Shown piece by piece: positions 56,448 to 64,000 of a stretch of DNA of 64,000 nucleotides. The position numbers and the translations under genes were made by a program. The notes below the pieces were generated by a model that saw only the letters and a list, made by a program, of their open reading frames with translations, had not been told where the DNA came from and did not search any database. Each line of letters begins with the position of its first letter. The stretch's first letter is position 1. This stretch comes from Paraphaeosphaeria minitans (lineage: Eukaryota; Ascomycota; Dothideomycetes; Pleosporales; Didymosphaeriaceae), in assembly GCA_015832175.1 (NCBI GenBank), contig WJXW01000002.1, forward strand, positions 3,658,001-3,722,000, written 5' to 3'.

Positions 56448-56717
56448 CTGTGGTTGCGACCATAAGTAGTCCCAGTGGGGCCTTGATTCACCCCCCCTGC
56501 ACCCCGAAACTGCCAGAGTCCTCTAGTACTGTATACACAGTAACAAAGTACCTAGATTAGCTAGCAATTTCCTCTATAAAGCAGGTACCTGAGCATCTCC
56601 CTGTATTTTATAAGGGGGAATCGATATATTATCGCGTTAAAGCTCCGCCGATCAGTGTACCGAAACACCACTCCGAGCGTCCCAACTGGGACTACTTATT
56701 TATGGTCGCAACCACAG
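56448..56717. mobile_element. MITE, Tc1/mariner-type, 270 bp
   Basis: Terminal inverted repeats start CTGTGGTTGCGACCATAA and continue GTAGTCCCAGT at both ends; the right copy has four extra bases (ATAA) between the two blocks. A TA dinucleotide flanks each end (56446-56447 and 56718-56719), as expected for a TA target duplication. No coding capacity inside, so it is non-autonomous and would need a Tc1/mariner transposase in trans. Confidence 0.85.
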
Positions 56718-57221
56718 TAGACCTGGAACGCTAATCTATAATAAGAAACCATACGCAGGCTATTATCCAGCCGTACACCTTTCTCCTCAAGTACCACAAC
56801 ACACCGCATAGCTCACGCCACGACCTAGCACGACCTTGCCGTCGCGAGATACTACCGAATGCAGCCTAGACGTATCATACCGCTGTCATGATCTCGGACC
56901 TGCATTTCAACAGTACGTTACTCTATATTACACACAGTAGAGTCAAAACCATACAATGTGATTAATTAGAATGAATCCAGGAGTATGCGACTGAAGATTG
57001 AATTTCTACCTAGATCCAAGTGAATAGGCCAGCAGAGTACTGACAGACCTTTGAAGGGATTAGACGGCCTTCAGATTACTGCCTTTTTTGCGAGCTGCTG
57101 ATGCTCTCGAGCATGATGTTGGGCGCTTAGCAAATGAGGAGTGGATATCGAATGTTACTTCTCCTCAAGCTCTACATCAAGGCTCCCTTCCGAATTAGTC
57201 GTCTGGATTTCGTGAGCTCGT

Positions 57222-58369
57222 TCATTCCAAATAAAAATCCAGCTCCTCGACCCGATCCAGCTGATCGCTTGATCTCATGGCCGTGAAAAGGGCGATTCGC
57301 ATGTCATCGAAGTCCAGCAGAACATTATCCCACTCTTCGATCGTTCCTAATACCTTGTAGGGATTCGAGAAATGCGTGACCACGAAGTCGACGTAGAACT
57401 GCCGTAGCTTCGCACCTTCGCAAGTGTTCTCGCACACAAAGCTAACCATGCTCGTCGTAACGAATGAAGTGGACGAGTCGTCAATCTGATGCGCATCGTA
57501 GAGACGCTTCATAGCATGGTTCTTGAATGCCGCCGACAATAACTTGTCGCCCAAGACCCAGGCTTTCAGGTGTGCGTTGAACATGCAGCTGGAACTGAGC
57601 GAACACTTGTTGTAAATCATCCATTCGACAAATAACGAGAAGACCCGCGGGTCCTCGTGTTCCAAGATGATGCGATGTTCATCCTTCTCCTTGAAGTCGT
57701 GAGAACATGCAGCCTTGAAAAAAAGCGAGTGATATGATATCATATCCTTCGGCAAGCACCAGGTTTCTTGTTTGCCAAAAGTAGCGGTATTGGAACCAAC
57801 AACGATGTTTATGCTTGAGCCTTTGAGCCTGGTTGTAATCAGCACACAGTTTACACTGACGGGATTGCGAGAAGCAAGAGTGCCATAGACAGGAAGACTT
57901 GCATATGTAAGACCCTTGCTCGGTTTGAGAGTGAAGATAGGTTCCAATGCGAAAAGCCACTACTCGTGGTCCCCGCTCCAATAGGTTTTCTCCCTTGGGT
58001 ATAGTCAACGAGTCTAAGCTCCTCCAGACTGAAGTCACTGAAGCGAGGGTCGCGAGTGATTGTTTGCATAGCCATGATCCCGGCGGTTTCGCCAGAGTCT
58101 GATCTTTCCTCGATTGGAAGAAAGATAGTTTGCGCTCCTGTTCCATTGTTGACAGGCTGGCCCCCAGAATTGCTCCCAGAGTCTTCCGAATTGGTTTGAG
58201 CATCGGGTATCCACGCGGTCGTGCTATTTGCAGAAGCAAAGCTTGCATTCATGCCTGGAGGACTTTGCAAGCTCAAGTTGTTTAGTGAGCTGCTCAGTTG
58301 GCTGTTGATTGTATTGGCAGGCGCGATGACGGGGTGTGCGGACCCGACTGGTGTGGTATCGGAAGCCAT
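57222..58369 (-). CDS. BTB/POZ-domain protein with N-terminal GLEBS-like motif
   Basis: Exons 58369-57861 and 57813-57222, 366 aa, with a 47-nt intron (GTCAGT, CTGAT, CAAG; phase 2). The acceptor choice is tentative. The BTB domain starts soon after the join (INIVVGSNTATFG...LPKDMISYHSLFFKAAC...ILEHEDPRVFSLFVEWMIY) and is followed by a BACK-like helical region ending WDNVLLDFDDMRIALF. The N-terminal part is Ser/Asn-rich and contains FSDFSLEELRLVDYTQGRK. That resembles the EELRxxDY core of the Gle2-binding (GLEBS) segment of fungal Nup98-type nucleoporins. BTB proteins dimerise and often recruit Cul3. The GLEBS resemblance is an inference from memory. Confidence 0.7.
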
Positions 58370-59698
58370 CGTTCCGTTGTTGGTACGTGTCGCACTTGAG
58401 CTTTAACAGAGACGTAGAGCAGGTAGGTGTCACTCTATAGGGGGGTTGCGCATATGCAATGGCTATTCCTGGTTGGGTTAGATAATTCGTATTCGCGTCG
58501 CGTTCTGTTAGTTTCAGCTGTGGCGCTATGTCATCTGGACGTAGTGTTAGTGTAGTCACAACTAGCATCCTCTAACCCAACTTCTTTAAAAGGAATTTAA
58601 AAAAGTCTATTTTACTTTATTTCATTTTTTCAACGTTCGACCGTAACATTGACTTAGCTCAGGTAGGTAAAGGTAGGGACGCCAATTTCATGTCTAGTTG
58701 ACCTGCACCCTGGTTTCAGCTGTGGGTCTGATCTCAACATGAGCGCTGAACTCCTCGTTTTGTGTGGGTGCGCTTCTTTTGTAACCCTCTTCAGACGTGC
58801 TGGTGTCCTTCTCGCGACGCGTTTTCTTATCACAGAAGCGAACCAGCACGGATGAGTATACCGGTTAGCAGTTAGGACCTTCCGAAAGGCTTTTGATAAA
58901 CAAAACAATCTTATCTCGGGTCGTGTACTTGTGAAAGTGAGACCTCGAAAACCGCCACCAACCAAACTTGGTGCATGCTCTAGCGCTGAAGTGTGTCCAG
59001 TAGCGCTTCAAAGACCAATTTCGTTTGGTGGCCGATTGCTAAGGTGACTTTCACCAAATGCGACCACAACATCAGAAATAGGCAATTGTATAAGCTCTAC
59101 ATCGTTTGAAGCACATGGGCAACGGAACACAATAGGTGAGTTTGAAGTATCAATTCGGAGCCTGAGGTAATTGCTTTATGGTTGTTTAAATTACCACCTT
59201 ACTGGTTGGCAAACCATACAGTTTGTCTAGCAGCCAAAGCGTATGGGATTAAAGTGGTGAGTTTGCTCATTTGTTTGCTCGAGATTCCGTAGTAAACACG
59301 TGACATCGTACGTGTTCAAGTGACATAAGTGCTCTGTCGGCTTCCCGGCTGATATCGAGTCCCTGGCCACATACCTTCGGGGACACAATACACATATACC
59401 ATGCACAACATGTATCACAGGCTATGTCGACTTGACACTTGAGCAACAGATCGATCTAGGCCTCGACTGTGCCACCTCTGCACGTATATCAAGGATCGCT
59501 TGTCACCGGCATTGGCAGATTGGCGGGTTGGCAGAAGCTTCTTTGCAACTGTATTTAGACTACTTTATAGATAATAATCAGGAAAAGATACTCTGCCACA
59601 GAGTCAACCCCGGCCAGCCCCAATGCAAAACGCTCAACTCAACGTAATCACGCTTACTATATTCCCGCAACTACCGACATATTTTCCAGATGCGACAT
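58370..59698. other. Intergenic, no gene seen
   Basis: AT-rich 1.3-kb gap between the BTB gene and the trypsin 3' end. Nothing coding seen. Confidence 0.5.
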
Positions 59699-60611
59699 TT
59701 ATAAGTTGGCGGAGATGAAAGAACCGATGACGGAAGAGCCAACACGGGTGTAGACACCAGGAGTGTTGGGTTCCGCACAGCCCTCGCCCCAGGAAACAAG
59801 ACCGACAAGAGTCTTGGAGGAGTCGACAATGGGTCCTCCAGAGTCACCCTGGCAGGAGTCCTTGCCACCAGCGGCCAGACCAGCGCAGAACATGTTGGTC
59901 GTGATGGAGTAGCGTTGGTTGATGACCTTGTACTGTGAAGCGCAGGTACTGCGGGCAACGACCGGAACGCTGACCTTGCGAAGAGCAGCGGGGAGCGAGG
60001 AGCCGCCCGCGGAAGTGGTACCCCTAGTTGTGGTTTAGCCTCGCTGAAGTTTCATAGCGGGAACAATGGTGAGTGACTTACCATCCAGCAACGCTAAGGG
60101 TAGCTCCCGAGGCCGGGTCAGAGCCAGACGCGGCAAGGGTAGCGTACCCGATGGTGGAGCTCGTGGGGATCGAGGTTGCGAGCTTGAGGATGGCAACATC
60201 GCCATCAAGGGTGCCCGAGTTGAAACCAGAGTACGTCTTGATGGATGAGACGCTGACGACAGTTCCGCCAGAGTTCTTGTTCTGCGAAACTATCAGTTCT
60301 TGTTCATAATCGTAGACGTATAGTGTGTAGCAACTCACCAAGGATCCAGCGCGGACGGTGACGCGGGAAGCCGCGTAGGCGACACCGCAGTGGCCGGCGG
60401 TGACGACAGTGTTCGCGTTGAGGAGAGAACCGCCGCAGAAGTGGGAGCCGCTCACTTGCAGGGAGACGATGAAGGGGAAGTCGCCTGCAGAGGCAGCATC
60501 TCCGCCAACGATGTTGATGCTCGAGGTGCCGGCCTCAGTCGGGGGAATGGCAGCGCCGAAGACGACAGCGGGAGCCACAAGAGCGGCGGTCAGGAGCGAC
60601 TTGATGGCCAT
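59699..60611 (-). CDS. Secreted trypsin-like serine protease (S1 family)
   Basis: Exons 60611-60339, 60281-60082 and 60023-59699, 265 aa. Intron 1 (57 nt, GTGAGT to CGCAG) contains no stop and is a multiple of three, so unspliced RNA would add 19 residues. Intron 2 is 58 nt (GTAAGT, CTAAA, CTAG). A signal peptide ([20 protein letters not shown]) is followed by a short propeptide and the mature start [14 protein letters not shown] at 34. The catalytic triad is His74 (TAGHC), Asp119 (DGDVAIL) and Ser219 (GDSGGP). Asp213 in KDSCQGDS is the trypsin S1-pocket residue, predicting cleavage after Lys/Arg. All the usual Cys pairs are present. Fungal trypsins are patchily distributed and common in species living on animal or plant protein. 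Extracellular. Confidence 0.95.
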
Positions 60612-61769
60612 CGTGAAGGCTTGGATTGGCTATATTCCCGAGACTAGGCGTTGGCGAAGGCCAGCAGGTGTAGAAATGAAGTTGCAGCGAGCGGATGGTT
60701 GCCACAAGTGTGTCGACCACAGCATACTTATACCTTCTGCCGGCATGACCTCGATGTCGAAATCTCGAGCCACGACGACCCCCGCCTATTGATGTGAAGG
60801 ACCCAAGACAGCCAAGGCTGCGCTGGCTACTTGCCTTCCGTTTGTGGTTGAATCTAAGTCGTGTGTGGTCGGGATGTACAGCAGTCATAGCGGATACGAT
60901 TTGCTATCTGCTGTGTGTTGCCGGCGCTTCGTACCTGACTGGCGTTTCTAAACAGGAAGCTTGTCCAGGGCTTATCTCGCCCCCCAGGCACTGCCTCCGA
61001 TCCCAGCCCTCGGGAGCTTGGTCGTCGTAGCTTTAAATCTCCCCATTTGTTTGTAGTACAAAATCGGAAACTTCCAACACTATAAGCTGTCAGTGGCGCA
61101 TGATTCAAAACAATCGTCGAAGAGTGGGCGCGTATGGCGGGGCGAGTAGGTACCTAGGTACCTACCACAAAGGATGCCGGTGTAGAGATCACCATAATCA
61201 TAAGCTTTTAAAACCGATTGGAGGCGGCAAACTCATGCTTGGACGATGCGCAGTCCGGGTGCTGGCAGAGTGATCTGCAGAAAACCTCCGGGGTGAGTAC
61301 ATGCAGTATATTAAGGCGCGCACCATCGCCATTGCTCCACCCTGATTCGTGGGGCTAATATATATGCGTCCCGCCTTGGGCTTAGTGTTTCACATAGCCC
61401 CCCGCGTAACACCACTGCGAACAAACATCTCCAGGCTAACTAAAGGACTGCGCTACATAGCTTACCGTAGGCAGGTGAACAAGTGTACGAAGTGGCCTGA
61501 TGCTACGGTAGTAAATCGGCGTTGTCCGGAGCACGGTAAGGTTATCACGACACCCACGTGCTGTTCCTTCGTTTAGGTACGACCTACTTCCGCCTTGTTA
61601 CCAAGGCGAACCACGTCTCACCTGCCCCTTCACATTCTAGTTCTTACCAGACCAACAGTGACGAAGCCTAACAACTTGGCATTCACAAGAACGCGCGGCC
61701 TCATATCGACCGTTTGATACCTGCTTTTCTCCTGCTAATTTCGATTTGGATCCTTCATTCACGGACACA
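60612..61769. other. Intergenic; trypsin promoter
   Basis: Promoter region of the trypsin gene and upstream flank of the next gene. A palindromic patch GTAGGTACCTAGGTACCTAC occurs at 61146-61165. No gene. Confidence 0.5.
60727..60732 (-). promoter_or_regulatory. Putative TATA box of the trypsin gene
   Basis: TATAAG on the minus strand, about 115 bp upstream of the trypsin start codon; consistent with a strongly regulated secreted enzyme. Confidence 0.4.
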
Positions 61770-62260
61770 ATGGACACTCTCAGCGGATCCTTCATCATTG
61801 AAATCGATGGTAAACCTATTGCCAAAGTAGGGTCAGACACCGAAGATCGCATGCAGGCGACTACCGGACCTGATGCTGCAGTGTTCACGCTGAAGGACCA
61901 AAGGCTCCGGTCTGGTGACTGGGTTCTCGCACGAGCAACCGTGGAGAACAGGAGCTTTCTTCCCAAACCCGTACGGTGGTTCAAGACTGGGACCGAGGGC
62001 GAAAAGCTTCCAGTGCACCCTGTCACTGCTCACGAGGACGGGACTTCATACAAGATCAGATTTGCGAGTATGTGAAGCATCTCAAACAACCGACAACAGC
62101 CCGAATCCTCGCTGACAGGCATGCAGATGCAGGTTTGATTGCTGAGGATGGCAACGTGCTGGCAGACCTTGGAGGGGGTAAAAGAGAATTCAAATCAGCC
62201 TATGAGCTTCTGCTAACAGGACTAGAAATACCATCAGAAGTTGTTGTCAAGATGGTATAA
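61770..62260 (+). CDS. Unknown protein (143 aa)
   Basis: Exons 61770-62067 and 62127-62260; 59-nt intron (GTATGT, CTGAC, GCAG, phase 1). The acceptor GCATGCAG is chosen because the nearer CTGACAG leads to a stop. The protein looks like a small beta-rich domain: GSFIIEIDGKPIAKVG, then FTLKDQRLRSGDWVLARATV, then VRWFKTGTEGEKLPV. The short second exon gives a polar/amphipathic end (LLLTGLEIPSEVVVKMV). No signal peptide or membrane segment. I do not recognise the family. Confidence 0.6.
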
Positions 62261-63070
62261 TGCGCTGGTTAGCATCCATAAATGCGACCTCACTTCCACG
62301 GGTTTGTGTAAGAGTTTGGCGTAAAACAAGAGTGTTGGAATGAAAAACATAGTAAGGAGTTGAAATGGGCTCGTGGAGACGAGCAGGAAATAAGGACTCG
62401 TCCGCAGAGACACCCACCAATGATAGATACAGTTCGCCTTGCAGCGACTGGTCAGTCTGTAGCCATTTCGATCATTGGCAGTTTCAAAATCGTCCTGAAA
62501 TTCCTTCTTCGACGATTCAGATACACGGCCGTTTCTCGCTCTCCAGGGACGCATCTTCCAATTTTTTGACATGGGCATCCATGGTACGGACTTTTGACCT
62601 ACCTTTTCGGATACCGGGACATTTGAGAAAGCTGCTCCAGCCTTGACAAGTATCGTACGTTCTGGAGTGATACACAGGGAGATGTGGTCGCGGAGAGTAG
62701 TCCTGGATTTGACACCGTTCGTGCCCTGCAAAAGCCTCCGTGGATGCAGGCTATACACAGCTGGCACCTCACTTGGCAAACCAGGGCCGGCCTGCCAACG
62801 CGCGTCCCCGCTTGCAAGCTCCAGCGGCCCTTCAAGTGTCGGACTTGGCCGTCTAGGGTACCGATACGCAATGTACGGTTTGTTGATGTTGTTGTGGTGG
62901 CGAAGAAGATGCAAAAGCATACTTTGCTGCTATCGATCGCCATATACCGGCGAGGGCGGAGTGGGTGGTGTGGGTGTCATGTGGGGTTATCGCTGATCAG
63001 ACGTTGTCATGGGTGAGCCTGGTGGGTTTTGTGATGGGCTGCTATACCTATGATTGGCTCTGGACCATTG
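62261..63070. other. Intergenic, no gene seen
   Basis: Convergent 0.8-kb spacer; a 228-codon minus frame (62234-62920) has no domain and a composition unlike the neighbours. Confidence 0.4.
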
Positions 63071-64000
63071 CTAGGATCCCAGCTTCCTTTTCTTAACGAA
63101 TAATATTATGATCGCTGTGATCTCAGCGATGACCAGCGCTACACCGACGCCGGTTCCTGCTCTCGCTGCGATGGAAACACGTTTCCTTCTCACTGTGCTG
63201 CTAGTTCCCACTATATCTTCTTCGCCATCTGCATCAGGAAGTACTGTTTCGCCAGGCTGAAGCGAAGCGTCGTCGTACTAGTCACGGTTGTCTTCACATC
63301 CAGCGCAGCAGTGCGCGTACCATTGGAAGTTGTCCACTCAACATCGCTGACCCTGGAAGTACTCAAGGTCGTCGACTCATCTGTCGTCGTGATCGTAGTC
63401 GTTTTAGTTACTATTATTTCCGATGTATCTGTGCGACTTTTCCGGGGCAGAATCACGCCTCGAATCTGGATATGAAGCGGTGCTGCGGTAGTCTTCGAAT
63501 CTCGGAGCTCGAAACCCTCGAACGAGAGGCTGAAAGAGATATTGACGCTGTTGGCTCCGCTGGCATACCTCTCCTGCCCGCCCGAAGAGCCTCGTTAGTC
63601 ACAGTGACCCACTCCAGAGCCGTAACCATGTCGGCGGTTATCGTGGTGTAACCGAAGTAAGTCGGAATAACGAAGCACGTGCTGTATAGCGTGGAAGTGT
63701 AATAATAGTAGTCGATGCTGTACATCATTCTCCAATGCGTGTGGATCTGGTCCATTCCCTGCGTGTCTGGATTAGCATCTGCCGCGTAACGTGTCACAAC
63801 GGGTAATAAGGGTCTGCCTCCCCTGAACTATCGATGCGGTGTTACCCTAGGAAGGGCTGAATCGATGGATTCGAGGCACTGTTCATTCTACACTTGGCCT
63901 TTGTCAGGCAGCCCAAATCATCATATGTTACTCTACTCATACATCGAACCTGCAATGACTCAATGTCGTCCCGCACGCGACAGTACTTGCCCAGCACCAG
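63071..64000 (-). CDS. Single-pass surface protein, 3' part (runs off right edge)
   Basis: The last exon (63243-63071) encodes a membrane segment GTGVGVALVIAEITAIIILFV followed by the basic stop-transfer KKRKLGS and a TAG. It joins, by a 77-nt intron (donor GTACGC after 63321, acceptor ACAG at 63244, phase 1), a Thr/Ser-rich exon (TKTTTITTTDESTTLSTS) preceded by LHIQIRGVILPRK. Upstream, an exon with DYYYYTSTLYSTCFVIPTYFG and TALEWVTVTNE is visible near 63790-63600. Exon joins upstream of 63570 are not resolved. The layout (Cys/Tyr-containing head, Ser/Thr-rich stalk, one helix, short basic tail) is that of many fungal plasma-membrane surface proteins. The start is probably beyond the window. 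Confidence 0.45.

Larger units (their letters stand above)
55404..57221. other. Gene-poor region with a tRNA and a MITE
   Basis: AT-rich. Apart from the tRNA-Ala (56097-56183) and the MITE (56448-56717) I see no gene. Confidence 0.6.

Noticed and set aside
62234..62920. 228-codon minus-strand frame
   Set aside because: Overlaps the end of the 143-aa gene; no domain, no signal of selection visible.
1..64000. CRISPR array, operon or bacterial-type defence system
   Set aside because: The DNA is plainly fungal, with spliceosomal introns and monocistronic genes. The tandem repeats have no spacer structure.

Overview
The window is nuclear DNA of a filamentous ascomycete (Pezizomycotina; I infer a Dothideomycete, without a search to prove it). 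The reasons are short introns of about 47-120 nt with GTRNGY donors, CTRAY branch points and YAG acceptors, compact intergenic spaces, and a fungal gene set: a KapC-type bZIP, a DUF3433 protein, a fungal rhodopsin-domain protein, an F-box protein, zuotin and an SRPK kinase. I assembled exons by hand from splice signals and reading phase; where a junction is uncertain the entry says so.

Layout. 1-1354: 5' part of an unknown membrane/coiled-coil protein running off the left edge (minus). 2348-11376: three minus-strand genes in tandem, all members of one unrecognised paralogous family (here family 1), followed at 12277-13620 by another unknown gene. A minisatellite-rich gap (4698-7029) lies between the first two copies. 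15344-18057: DUF3433 membrane protein (plus). 19093-21128: two tandem paralogues of a second unrecognised family (family 2). 21740-26514: an F-box gene with an in-frame stop, a rhodopsin-domain membrane protein and a secreted carboxylesterase with a damaged or unusual last splice site (all minus). This 2-26 kb part looks like accessory, fast-evolving chromosome.

27463-54394 is mainly core genome: an unknown 426-aa protein, RNA polymerase III subunit Rpc31, a large helical-repeat protein (possibly Hsm3-like), pterin-4a-carbinolamine dehydratase, KapC, a 93-aa single-pass membrane protein, SRPK kinase, a GRIP golgin divergently paired with zuotin, a universal stress protein and a Golgi pH regulator. 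A 12-unit minisatellite and several simple repeats lie between the carbinolamine dehydratase and KapC.

55191-64000 is gene-poor: a 70-aa conserved small protein, an intron-containing tRNA-Ala(CGC), a 270-bp MITE with TA duplication, a BTB protein with a GLEBS-like motif, a secreted trypsin, an unknown 143-aa protein, and the 3' part of a single-pass surface protein running off the right edge.

The best candidates for something undescribed are the two tandem paralogous families at 2.3-11.4 kb and 19.1-21.1 kb. Neither resembles a family I can name.
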